This document shows, one piece after another, positions 16,576 to 25,177 of a stretch of DNA of 64,000 nucleotides. Positions within the stretch are counted from its first letter, which is position 1. Every line of letters starts with the position of its first letter. This stretch comes from an uncultured Oscillospiraceae bacterium (GTDB lineage Bacteria; Bacillota; Clostridia; Oscillospirales; Acutalibacteraceae), in NCBI GenBank assembly GCA_900541565.1, contig UQKB01000010.1, positions 1 through 64,000 of the forward strand. Direction: 5' to 3'. The position numbers and the translations under genes are program-made. The notes beneath the pieces were generated by a model. It did no database searches. It saw nothing but the letters and a program-made list of their open reading frames with translations, and had not been told where the DNA came from.

Positions 16576-19500
16576 GTGAAAATCAGGAGAGTTATGGCAG
16601 TCATGCTTTCATTGCTTATGATTGCCGGCGTTTTCTGTATGCCTACTGCATTTGCGGCCACCGGCAATTTCTTTGAAGAAGAAGCTGCGGCCCTTGATCA
16701 GCGGGCATATGATGGAGCTGATCTGGGCGCGGTATACACACCGGAATCTACAACTTTTAAGGTGTGGGCGCCAACAGCAAGTGATGTAAAGCTGAACCTT
16801 TACACAACAGGCAGCGACAGTGAAGAGGGCGCTGCAAAGATTTCCACAACCGACATGACCTATACGGAAGAAAACGGCATATGGGCCGCAACCGTAGAAG
16901 GAGATCAGAAAAACGTTTATTACACATACTCTGTTACAAACGACGGTACCACGCGCGAAGTAGTAGACGTTTATGCGAAGGCTGTAGGTGTAAACGGGGA
17001 CAGAGGCATGGTTGTCGACCTGGATTCTACAGACCCGGAAGGCTGGGAAGACGACAATTATGTGCTTGTACAGAACCAGACAGACGCTTCTGTTTGGGAG
17101 GTACATGTAAAAGACTTTTCTTATGATCCTGAATCCGGAATTTCTGAAGCAAACAGGGGTAAATATCTTGCCTTTACAGAAACGGGCACAACCTATAAAA
17201 GCGAAGGCAAATACAAAACCGGTATTGATTATTTAAAAGAGCTTGGCGTAAAGTATGTACATATCAACCCGTTTTATGATTTTGGCTCTATAGATGAAAC
17301 CGGCGATGATACACAGTTCAACTGGGGCTACGATCCGAAAAACTATAATGTACCGGAAGGTTCCTATTCTACGAACCCGTATGACGGCAATGTAAGAATA
17401 AACGAAGTCAAGCAAATGGTTAAAGCCCTGCATGACAACGGGATCGGTATTATCATGGACGTTGTTTACAACCATACCTATGTGACCGATTCCTGGTTCC
17501 AGCAGACAGTGCCGTACTATTATTATCGCTTTGGCGCAGACGCAAATACATGGTCCAGCGCATCCGGCTGCGGCAACGATACTGCCTCCGAGCGTGAAAT
17601 GTACAGAAAGTATATGGTCGAATCTGTGAAGTACTGGGCAGATGAATACCATATCGACGGCTTCCGTTTTGACCTCATGGGCCTGCACGACTCACAAACA
17701 ATGAACGAGATCCGCGCGGCTCTGGACGAAATTGACACAAGACTGCTTATGTATGGTGAAGGCTGGGATATGAGCTCCACCTCAACAGATGCAGATTGTC
17801 CTCCGCTTGCATCCCAGAAGAACTCTGCTTCTTTAAGTGAAAGAATCGGCTTCTTTAATGACGAAATCAGGGACGGCATCAAGGGCAGCGTATTTAACGC
17901 AACAGAAAAAGGCTATATCCAGGGCAACAACAGTAAGGTTAGCGCAGTAAAGAATGGCATTAAGGCAAATGTCGGCGGCGGTGCATGGACGTCTAAAGCA
18001 CCTACACAAACTGTCACATATGCGTCTGCGCATGATAACCATACGTTGTATGACAGGCTGGTAAATTCTGTTAAGGGCGAAGTAGCGGAGAATTATCCAC
18101 AGAGATATGAAGACTTGGTTGCAATGAACAAGCTGAATGCAGCCATTGTTTATTCTTCGCAGGGTATTCCGTTTATTCTTGCCGGTGAAGAATTTGCTAG
18201 GACAAAATATGGCGACCATAACAGCTATATGTCTTCTGCTGATATCAATATGCTGGATTGGAGCAGGGTTGTAGAGTATAAAGATTTGGTTGCTTATTAT
18301 TCCGGCATGATTGAACTTAGAAACAATTATGCACCGTTCAGGGATCCTACCACCAATACAGTTAAGAACAATATGAAAGATATAACAGGCGTCCCAACAG
18401 GTGTAATTGCTTATACGATTTATGACGAAACACAACCGTGGAAAACCGTTGCTGTCTGCTTTAACAACAATGCAGAAGCTCAGGAGGTTACCCTGCAGAG
18501 CAACGGCGCACTGCCCACAGATTGGGTTATTGTTGCAAATGACCAGTCAGCGGGCGTAAAGAATTTGGGCGAGGTATCCGGCAGCACAGTGACAGTGCCT
18601 GCTTCCAGCGCACTGATCCTTGTTGATAAGGAATCCTTTGATACAGCGGCAATTCCCTCAACAAAGGGACAGGTAACAATCAACCATGTAGAAGCACAGT
18701 CCGGCGACGTACTCAGCACAGATGTACTGACGGGGACAATCGGAACTTACTTTGAAGCAACACCGGATTCTTCCCTGGCGCTGCGTTACGATGTAGTTTC
18801 TGCACCGGAAGAAACATCCGGTACGTTTACGGAGGAAGATCAGACGCTGACCTATACCTACGAGCTCTATACGCTCAAAGCACAGGATATCACCGGCGAT
18901 GGCGATGTATCTACAGAGGATGTTCTTCTGCTGCAAAAAGCGATTGCGCGTCAGGAGCAGCTTACAGAGGAGCAGCAGACAGTTGCAGATGTAAACTGTG
19001 ACGGCGAGCTTTCTGTAGAGGATGTGCTGATTTACCAGAAGACAATTGCAAAAGTGTTTGTCAATGGTATTGGGACAGTAACCGTAAACTATCTTGATTC
19101 TGAAACCGGTGAAAAAGTTGCAGATCCAACGGTTCTGGAAGGCCGTACGGGCCAAAGCTACCAGACAGAAGCAAAGTCTGTACCGTATTATGATCTGGAC
19201 GAAACCAATCTTCCTGAAAATGAAGCAGGCCTGTTTACAAACGGTGATACGCAAGTTAACTATTATTACAATGAGGCCAAAATCAGCAGAACTGTTTATG
19301 TGAAGCTGCAGGAAGGCGCAACCTGGACGCCCACGCTGCATGCATGGGATGATTACAACGGCTTCCTGCTGGGAGACTGGCCCGGTACAGAAATGACGTT
19401 GCAGGACGATGGATGGTATGCAATTACAGTTGAATGCGGCGGCGTTTTTAGCTGCGTTTTGAGCATTGGCGGAGCAAACGCCAATACGGCGCAGACGAAC

Positions 19501-19602
19501 GATATTACAGATGTTGACAGCGATATCTGGATTGTTATGAACGTGGAACGTCCAAACAAGCAGAGCAGCGATTATACACTTTACACAAGCAAGCCGGAAT
19601 AA
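16576..19602 (+). CDS. multidomain pullulanase with internal dockerin
   Basis: A 1008-aa secreted paralogue of the upstream pullulanase. Order: signal peptide (1-27), CBM48 (about 45-140), GH13 domain with D366, E395 and D487 at the catalytic positions, MucBP-like module (about 698-767), type I dockerin (about 771-826), second MucBP module (about 833-899) and a C-terminal module (about 903-1005) resembling CBM26 starch-binding domains. The dockerin has two calcium-binding F-hand repeats, DITGDGDVSTED and DVNCDGELSVED, each followed by VLxxQK. Dockerins bind cohesins of scaffoldins, so this enzyme should join a multi-enzyme starch complex as described in Ruminococcus bromii. No cohesin is in the window. 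GTG start with AAGGAGG upstream. Confidence 0.92.
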   Translation: MKIRRVMAVMLSLLMIAGVFCMPTAFAATGNFFEEEAAALDQRAYDGADLGAVYTPESTTFKVWAPTASDVKLNLYTTGSDSEEGAAKISTTDMTYTEENGIWAATVEGDQKNVYYTYSVTNDGTTREVVDVYAKAVGVNGDRGMVVDLDSTDPEGWEDDNYVLVQNQTDASVWEVHVKDFSYDPESGISEANRGKYLAFTETGTTYKSEGKYKTGIDYLKELGVKYVHINPFYDFGSIDETGDDTQFNWGYDPKNYNVPEGSYSTNPYDGNVRINEVKQMVKALHDNGIGIIMDVVYNHTYVTDSWFQQTVPYYYYRFGADANTWSSASGCGNDTASEREMYRKYMVESVKYWADEYHIDGFRFDLMGLHDSQTMNEIRAALDEIDTRLLMYGEGWDMSSTSTDADCPPLASQKNSASLSERIGFFNDEIRDGIKGSVFNATEKGYIQGNNSKVSAVKNGIKANVGGGAWTSKAPTQTVTYASAHDNHTLYDRLVNSVKGEVAENYPQRYEDLVAMNKLNAAIVYSSQGIPFILAGEEFARTKYGDHNSYMSSADINMLDWSRVVEYKDLVAYYSGMIELRNNYAPFRDPTTNTVKNNMKDITGVPTGVIAYTIYDETQPWKTVAVCFNNNAEAQEVTLQSNGALPTDWVIVANDQSAGVKNLGEVSGSTVTVPASSALILVDKESFDTAAIPSTKGQVTINHVEAQSGDVLSTDVLTGTIGTYFEATPDSSLALRYDVVSAPEETSGTFTEEDQTLTYTYELYTLKAQDITGDGDVSTEDVLLLQKAIARQEQLTEEQQTVADVNCDGELSVEDVLIYQKTIAKVFVNGIGTVTVNYLDSETGEKVADPTVLEGRTGQSYQTEAKSVPYYDLDETNLPENEAGLFTNGDTQVNYYYNEAKISRTVYVKLQEGATWTPTLHAWDDYNGFLLGDWPGTEMTLQDDGWYAITVECGGVFSCVLSIGGANANTAQTNDITDVDSDIWIVMNVERPNKQSSDYTLYTSKPE

Positions 19603-19661
19603 GCTTATTTGTATAGATCCAAAATATGAAAAGAAAAGGGCCGTAAAGCAAAATTGGCCTG

Positions 19662-19697
19662 GCGCACCCGGTGCGGCGTTTGCCGTACCGGGTGCGC
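19662..19697. other. strong hairpin after the pullulanase genes
   Basis: GCGCACCCGGT (19662-19672) pairs perfectly with ACCGGGTGCGC (19687-19697). There is no T-run on either side, so it may protect the mRNA 3' end rather than terminate. Confidence 0.7.
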
Positions 19698-19820
19698 TGC
19701 ATACAGCGGTGTTTATTGCATAAACAACGGTGCCTGCTTATGCGTCTGTGGAAAGATAATTTTATAAGCGGGCGCCGGGAAGTCTTTTTGCAGAAGGGTG
19801 GAGTTTTTGCATAGACCTGC

Positions 19821-19849
19821 TTGCTTTTTATTTTGCGGCGTATTACAAT
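19821..19849 (+). promoter_or_regulatory. promoter of the alcohol dehydrogenase gene
   Basis: TTGCTT (19821-19826), 17-bp spacer, TACAAT (19844-19849). Confidence 0.65.
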
Positions 19850-19883
19850 TATTATAAAAATAATATAAAAAGGAGTGCGTGAT

Positions 19884-21053
19884 ATGAATTTTACATATTT
19901 TATCCCTACAAGAATTGTCTTTGGCAGCGGCGTACTCAGGCGTTTACACGAACAGCAGCTGCCTGGGAAGAGGGCGCTGCTTGTAACCACCAACGGAACT
20001 TCCGTAAAAAAGTACGGTTATTTGGAAACATTACAAAATGAGTTGAAACTGAGCGGCGTAGAATATGTCTTATATGACAAGATTTTACCGAATCCTGTAA
20101 AAGAGCATGTCATGGAGGGCGCTGCAGTTGCCAAAGCGCAGAAAGCGGATTTTATTATTGGGATTGGCGGCGGAAGTGCTATAGATTCCGCCAAGGCAAT
20201 TGCCATCATGGCAACAAACGATGGGGATTATTGGGATTATATCTCTGGCGGCAGCGGGAAAGACCTGCCGGTTTTAAACGATCCACTGCCGGTCGTTGCA
20301 ATTACAACGACTGCGGGAACAGGCACAGAGGCGGACCCCTGGACCGTTATCACAAAGGCAGAAACGAACGAAAAAATAGGCGGAGGGTATGATAAAACCT
20401 TCCCGGTCCTTTCCATTGTAGATCCGGAAATCATGCGTACAGTGCCGCCAAAACTTACGGCTTACCAGGGCTTTGACGCACTGTTCCATAGCACGGAAGG
20501 GTATCTAAATAAAAAAGCCAGCCCAATCAGCGATCTGTATGCGCTTAAAGCAATAGAATATATTGGTAAAAGCCTTTCAAAAGCGGTGCGCGATGGCAAC
20601 GATTTGCATGCAAGGGAAGAGGTTGCGCTTGCAAACACGCTTTCCGGTATGGTGGAATCTTTGTCCGGCTGCACTTCGGAGCATAGCCTGGCGCATGCAA
20701 TCAGCGCATATCACCCCGATTTTGTACATGGCGCAGCCTTGCTTGCAATCAGCCGGGCGTATTATGCCCATTTTGCATCCACGGGCGCTGTGGATATGCG
20801 CATGATCCAGATGGCAAAGGCGTTGGGTGCCGAAAATGCATCTTCACCAGAAGATTTTGTAACGGCGCTTGTAAAGCTGCAAAAGGATTGCGGCGTGGAT
20901 GCGATTAAAATGAGCGAATATGGTATGCGGGAAGATACGCTTGCACAGTATGTTTATAACGCTAGAGATACCATGGGCTGTCTGTTTGCCTATGACCGTG
21001 TACCTTTAAGCGACGCAGATGCATTGCGCATTCTGCAAAATTCTTACAGATAA
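19884..21053 (+). CDS. iron-containing alcohol dehydrogenase
   Basis: A 389-aa group III alcohol dehydrogenase, using NAD(P)H to reduce aldehydes to alcohols in fermentation. The nucleotide-binding segment GIGGGSAIDSAKAIA is present, as are the metal ligands: aspartate and histidine in GFDALFHSTEGY, and two histidines in EHSLAHAISAYHPDFVHG. Start 19884 has AAGGAG upstream; a GTG nine bases earlier overlaps that site. It is a single-gene unit with its own promoter and terminator. The natural aldehyde substrate cannot be read from sequence. Confidence 0.92.
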   Translation: MNFTYFIPTRIVFGSGVLRRLHEQQLPGKRALLVTTNGTSVKKYGYLETLQNELKLSGVEYVLYDKILPNPVKEHVMEGAAVAKAQKADFIIGIGGGSAIDSAKAIAIMATNDGDYWDYISGGSGKDLPVLNDPLPVVAITTTAGTGTEADPWTVITKAETNEKIGGGYDKTFPVLSIVDPEIMRTVPPKLTAYQGFDALFHSTEGYLNKKASPISDLYALKAIEYIGKSLSKAVRDGNDLHAREEVALANTLSGMVESLSGCTSEHSLAHAISAYHPDFVHGAALLAISRAYYAHFASTGAVDMRMIQMAKALGAENASSPEDFVTALVKLQKDCGVDAIKMSEYGMREDTLAQYVYNARDTMGCLFAYDRVPLSDADALRILQNSYR

Positions 21054-21151
21054 CGTGTGCGCCGCATGAATAGGTAAAACGATAAGAAGTAGACGGATAT
21101 TGCGACTAAAACCGCAATGCCGTTATGTGGAAGTCATATAAACCAGACAAA

Positions 21152-21182
21152 AAATTGCGCTGCTTATAAAGCAGCGCAATTT
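21152..21182. terminator. bidirectional terminator
   Basis: AAATTGCGCTGC / GCAGCGCAATTT (21152-21163 with 21171-21182). On the minus strand the stem is followed by TTTTTTG. It ends the small minus-strand gene and the dehydrogenase. Confidence 0.85.
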
Positions 21183-21403
21183 TAAAAAAAGCGGTTTTCC
21201 TTGTTTGTTGTGTCCCATTTTCCAAGCTTTTCCAGACGCGTACAGTCCTGTATGGCGTTTAATCTGCTGTGCAGTTGTGCCGCCGAATGGATGTACGCGT
21301 TATGCTTATGCAGCCTGTATTGCGTTTCAATTGGAAGTGAAAGAAAAAATTTTCGGCTGCTTAAACTTTTTTGAATCAGTTCGTGCAAATCCTTGTAATG
21401 CAT
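21182..21403 (-). CDS. small conserved protein, function unknown
   Basis: A 73-aa basic, histidine-rich helical protein (LHELIQKSLSSRKFFLSLPI, then IHSAAQLHSRLN). Similar short clostridial proteins exist without a known role. The start at 21403 has GGGAGG 6 bases upstream, and the stop codon falls in the stem of a terminator, which supports a real gene. Confidence 0.65.
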   Translation of the reverse strand: MHYKDLHELIQKSLSSRKFFLSLPIETQYRLHKHNAYIHSAAQLHSRLNAIQDCTRLEKLGKWDTTNKENRFF

Positions 21404-21958
21404 AGCATTCCTCCCGCTTCTAGCGTTTACGGTTCAAAGCCGAATATTCTCTAAAATCTGCGGAAAAATGCTGGCAGCTCCTTGAGCATGCTTTTGCCTC
21501 TATCGCCGTTGTCATGTGGGTAGAGGCGCTTTGTTCAGGCATAAAAACACTTGCAAGGGATAAAAGCCGTCCATTTACAACTGTGCTGTAAAGTTAAAAG
21601 GCATTGCAGCTTAAGAAGCGTACCGCATGCAAGAGAGGCCATATCGTATATATTTGGTGATAAACGGCGGTAGGATCGTTTAAAGGCAAGCCAGGTGTTA
21701 CAGCGCTGGAAAGATGTTTTTGGAGAATCATAAAATGCATAATACTGGTATAAGGATTGCAAAAAAGTAGTGCTTTGCTTTATAATTTGCATAAAAATAA
21801 AAAATATGGAAAAATTTCTTTGTAAATCTTGCAAATAAAAGAATTCTATGGTATTCTTTTTTTAAAGAAAATGCAAAAAATACGGCATTTGAAAAAAAAC
21901 ATAGCTGAAGGCCGCTTGTGTGCGTTTTCTGTGATTTTTTTAAAAGGGGGATTTTTCT
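21404..21958. other. 555-bp region with no supported gene
   Basis: It holds a hairpin GCCTCTA/TAGAGGC (21496-21502 with 21521-21527) and, at 21829-21857, a plausible promoter for the next gene (TTGCAA, 17 bp, TATTCT). A 99-codon minus frame has no ribosome site and an unlikely composition. Confidence 0.6.
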
Positions 21959-22342
21959 ATGGCAGATATGTTGAGCAAACCATTACTGTTGCTGGATAAC
22001 AGCAATATGATGTCCGTTTTGAACGAAGGGGAGTTCAAATGTGAAAACCTATCGTTTGAAGAAGCGCGGGCGATTATCGATGTGCACGACGAAGAAGACG
22101 TGCTGCGCTGCTTTTCAAACAACGACATTGAAACAGTTATTTTCGACTACCTGAACGTTTCAAAAAGAAATTTTCCTTATAAACATATACGCAATATGCG
22201 TGTTGGGCAGGATGCCATTGTATTTAAGCTTTATATCACGCCATCTGAAACGCAGCCTGTCATTACAGCGGACGATGGGGTGGAAGCGAAAAAAATCCAG
22301 AACGTATACGTATACTGCCAGTATCTTGCGCGCCTTAAATAG
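21959..22342 (+). CDS. small protein with DUF1874/STIV-B116-like pattern
   Basis: A 127-aa soluble protein. The order of elements recalls DUF1874 (STIV B116, B. subtilis YddF): an N-terminal strand LLLLDNSN, a GEFKCENLSFEEARAII segment, a helix, and the closing strand MRVGQDAIVFKLYITPSE. Some DUF1874 proteins are viral or mobile-element ring nucleases (AcrIII-1) acting on cyclic tetra-adenylate. The catalytic histidine expected in the GHxxT segment is not visible here (NNDIETV instead), so ring-nuclease activity is doubtful. AAGGGGG precedes the ATG; a terminator follows. No CRISPR array or cas gene is nearby. Confidence 0.5.
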   Translation: MADMLSKPLLLLDNSNMMSVLNEGEFKCENLSFEEARAIIDVHDEEDVLRCFSNNDIETVIFDYLNVSKRNFPYKHIRNMRVGQDAIVFKLYITPSETQPVITADDGVEAKKIQNVYVYCQYLARLK

Positions 22343-22358
22343 AATGGGAAAAACAATA

Positions 22359-22390
22359 CCCGGCGGCTTTTGTAAAGCTCGCCGGGTTAT
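22359..22390 (+). terminator. terminator of the DUF1874-like gene
   Basis: CCCGGCG with CGCCGGG (22359-22365 and 22380-22386), an inner GCTTT/AAAGC stem, then TTATTTG. Confidence 0.82.
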
Positions 22391-22403
22391 TTGTATCACA
22401 TTT

Positions 22404-22817
22404 TTAGAAATGGATATTTACAGGAAATTCGTTTTTACATTTTGGGCATATGGCCGTGTGCTTACCTTTCTTTTTGGGAAGACGGAGGGTCGCTTTGCAC
22501 GCAGGGCATTTGCGATACCGGTGCGTTTTTATGTCGCGCAGCCGCAAATAGGGTGTTTTGCATGCGTTTTTTACAATTTTCCATATATAATCAAACTTTT
22601 CGCATTCCAGGGAGCGGCGGTACACGTTTTTGGAAAGAATCCGAAAAACCAGGTACACCAGAACAAGCAGCATCAAAATCTGCAAAACCGGCGTTCTGAA
22701 AAACAGGTTGACAGCTCCCAGGATCAGGTAAAGGATCAGCAGCGCAAAGCACAGCCGGTCAACCCCATTTCTGCCGGACATAAAGGTCAATAATTTTTGC
22801 CGAAGCGTATACAGCAT
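22404..22817 (-). CDS. membrane protein with C-terminal zinc ribbon
   Basis: A 137-aa protein with two adjacent hydrophobic helices (about 20-60), a basic stretch, and a C-terminal zinc ribbon with two CxxC knuckles (CPACK and CPKCK) at about 103-132. Such proteins are often called zinc-ribbon domain proteins; the function is unknown. Start 22817 follows AGAGGGAT. It is convergent with the upstream gene and shares its terminator region. Confidence 0.72.
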   Translation of the reverse strand: MLYTLRQKLLTFMSGRNGVDRLCFALLILYLILGAVNLFFRTPVLQILMLLVLVYLVFRILSKNVYRRSLECEKFDYIWKIVKNACKTPYLRLRDIKTHRYRKCPACKATLRLPKKKGKHTAICPKCKNEFPVNIHF

Positions 22818-23022
22818 AGAAGTAATCCCTCTTTCAAAATCAATATAGCACCTATGCCTATTATATAAGCCGTACACGCAAAATCAAGCGAAAAACAGGA
22901 AATTCAAAATTTATTTACGTTTCCTTAAAATACACATTGCACTATTCGAATAATGGCAAAAAGTAAGCGATTAAGCATACGGCAAAAAGCAGCACAAGCA
23001 TGCATTTTTCGGGAAAAATGTT

Positions 23023-23051
23023 TTGACTTATGTGTGCATATCATATAAAAT
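23023..23051 (+). promoter_or_regulatory. promoter of the MATE-ATPase fusion gene
   Basis: TTGACT (23023-23028), 17-bp spacer, TAAAAT (23046-23051). A small hairpin CATTTTT/AAAAATG lies just upstream at 23003-23020. Confidence 0.75.
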
Positions 23052-23087
23052 AAAAATCAAGCTATAGTGATTTAAATTCACAAAATC

Positions 23088-23147
23088 ATGAACAACAACG
23101 GTGGTTTTATCCGTGCTTATAAAGCATTTAAGGCGGCGGTAAGGTGA
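23088..23147 (+). other. possible 19-codon upstream reading frame
   Basis: ATG at 23088 opens MNNNGGFIRAYKAFKAAVR and stops at 23147, 21 bases before the transporter gene and in the same frame. It is within the predicted leader, about 30 bases after the transcription start, but has no visible ribosome site. Confidence 0.25.
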
Positions 23148-23168
23148 GAAATGTGGTGAGCTTGCAAC

Positions 23169-24881
23169 ATGCCTGATACATTGGTTCGAAAAAATTTCTT
23201 TCGTATGCTGGTGCCGACAATCCTGACCAATTTGCTCTCTGCCGTTGGCGCTTTTTCCGACACGGTTATAGTAGGCAATATTATGGGGGAAGCGGCGCTT
23301 TCGGCAGTGACCTTTACATCCCCCGTCTTTATGTTTATCAATACCATTGCCATTATTTTTGCAGTCGGCGGCGCCACCGCTATGAATATCGATATGGGGC
23401 GTGGTGACCGCGATTCTGTCAATAAAATTTTTACAACGGCTATTTCTACGGTCACGCTGCTTGGCTTTTTGCTGGGGATCGTATGCGTTGTTTTTATTGA
23501 TGGTATTGTCAAGATTTTGGGTGCAAATGCAGAAACCTACCAATATGTAAAAGAATACGCGGTGGTCATTTTAGGTGGCTTTCCGGTTGTACTGTATAAT
23601 ACGTGCATTGCTTTTTATGTGCGAAGCGATGGAAGGGCACGGCTTTCTATGTTTGGCATGTTGATTGCCATACTTGCAAATATTGTTTTAGATCTTGTAC
23701 TTGTCCCGATCATAGGGATTGCAGGCGCTGCGTGGGCGCTGGTCATTGCCCAGGGATTAAGCGCCGTAATTATATCCATGCATTTTTTCTCTGAAAAAAA
23801 TACGCTGTCCTTTGTACCGAAAGGAATTTCCCCCGGGCAGGTTCTGCGTGTGCTCAAAAGCGGAGCGAGCACCTCTTTGACCTTTAGCTGCCAGTTTTTT
23901 GTTATTTTAATATTCAACAATCTGATTGTCTCAATTTCCGGCACGGAAGGAATGGTTGTATATACCGTAATATATAATATTTCTGTAGTTGCCTTGGCCA
24001 TTTTTGAAGGAATGAGCCAAACCATCCAGCCTATGGTCAGTGTGTACCATGGGGAAAAAAACGGCAGCCTAATGCGCCAAACCATGTGCATTGCCTATAA
24101 AACGGCAGCGGTAATCTGCGGCACGGTAATTTTGTTGTTAGAATTTTTTCCACAGCCGTTTGCACGGCTGTTTGGCGTGACCGATCCTGCAATTTTAGAG
24201 GGCGCCGTGGTGGCCACGCGCATTTACGCGCCGGCTATTTTACTGATGACCTACAATGTTTTAATGAGCTATTTTTACCAGTCGACAGAAAAGCGCGTTC
24301 TTTCAGCCATGATCGTTTTATGCCGTTGTCTGGTGGCGTTGCTTGCCTGTGCGCTTTTGTTTACTGTTTTTTGGGGGCTCAACGGTGTGTGGCTTGGGTA
24401 TCTGACGGCGGAAATTTTAACACTGTTGCTTTGGCTTTCTATGTCGGCGCTGCAGGCCGGAAAAAAGGGCCTAAGTAGGTTTTTGTTGCTCAAAAAACAG
24501 GGCCCTGTGTTTATACGTTCTTTTACGGGGACTTTACAGAACCTTTCTCACACACATTTGCAGGCAAAGGCGTATTTGCAGAAAAACGGCGTGGATGCAA
24601 ACAAGGCGAACAAAGCGCTTTTGGCGGTGGACAAGCTTGTGACAAATATAATGGAGCATGGCGGCAATAAAAAGCGCTGCAGCATAGAGGTGTACATTGC
24701 ACAGGAACCAGAAACACTGCGCGTGATTATCCGCGATGACGGAAAAAGCTTTGATCCGACCGTTTTTGAATCGAATGGAGCAAAGCAAGAAGAAAAGGAT
24801 TTATGCCTTGTAAAAGAGCACGCTGTGTTTTTTGAATACCGCCCTACGCTTGGCTTTAACCGCACAATGCTGAAATATTAA
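23169..24881 (+). CDS. MATE-family efflux protein fused to a GHKL ATPase-like domain
   Basis: A 570-aa fusion. Residues 1-440 form a twelve-helix MATE transporter (two repeats beginning near FFRMLVPTILTNLL and VLRVLKSGASTSL), which normally exports cationic compounds using Na+ or H+ gradients. Residues about 455-570 resemble an RsbW-type HATPase: the N-box DKLVTNIMEHG and the G1 motif RDDGKSFDP are present. The G2 lid, usually GLGL, reads KDLCLVKEH and has lost its glycines. RsbW-like domains bind ATP and act as kinases or partner-binding switches, so the tail could sense nucleotides, phosphorylate a partner or be a relic. GGTGAG is 8 bases before ATG. The gene stands alone. Confidence 0.85.
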   Translation: MPDTLVRKNFFRMLVPTILTNLLSAVGAFSDTVIVGNIMGEAALSAVTFTSPVFMFINTIAIIFAVGGATAMNIDMGRGDRDSVNKIFTTAISTVTLLGFLLGIVCVVFIDGIVKILGANAETYQYVKEYAVVILGGFPVVLYNTCIAFYVRSDGRARLSMFGMLIAILANIVLDLVLVPIIGIAGAAWALVIAQGLSAVIISMHFFSEKNTLSFVPKGISPGQVLRVLKSGASTSLTFSCQFFVILIFNNLIVSISGTEGMVVYTVIYNISVVALAIFEGMSQTIQPMVSVYHGEKNGSLMRQTMCIAYKTAAVICGTVILLLEFFPQPFARLFGVTDPAILEGAVVATRIYAPAILLMTYNVLMSYFYQSTEKRVLSAMIVLCRCLVALLACALLFTVFWGLNGVWLGYLTAEILTLLLWLSMSALQAGKKGLSRFLLLKKQGPVFIRSFTGTLQNLSHTHLQAKAYLQKNGVDANKANKALLAVDKLVTNIMEHGGNKKRCSIEVYIAQEPETLRVIIRDDGKSFDPTVFESNGAKQEEKDLCLVKEHAVFFEYRPTLGFNRTMLKY

Positions 24882-25100
24882 ATGTGTGCTGGCAGCTTAC
24901 AGGTTTTGGCGGTAAGGCGCTGCGTTTTTGCTTTGTGTACAAAAAACGCTGACGTGCACATACTGGGTGCATATAAAACAAGGCTCGCATTTTCTTCCTG
25001 TGAAAACATTGGTTTTACTGTACTTTTTCATATTTTATGAAAAGCCAGAAAAAACGACATATTTTTTACAACATAATTTATATTTATTTAATATTTATAC

Positions 25101-25129
25101 TTGATTATTCTTGTAGTTAGTAGTATTAT
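25101..25129 (+). promoter_or_regulatory. promoter of the hydrolase gene
   Basis: TTGATT (25101-25106), 17-bp spacer, TATTAT (25124-25129). The remainder of the 24882-25177 gap shows no gene. Confidence 0.65.
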
Positions 25130-25177
25130 GAAATTGAAAATATATGATTTGTTTTTTCATGCGAAAGGATGGGTATT

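Noticed and set aside
21535..21834. 99-codon minus-strand frame
   Set aside because: No ribosome site, no family features, and it lies in an AT-rich region with a composition unlike the neighbouring genes.
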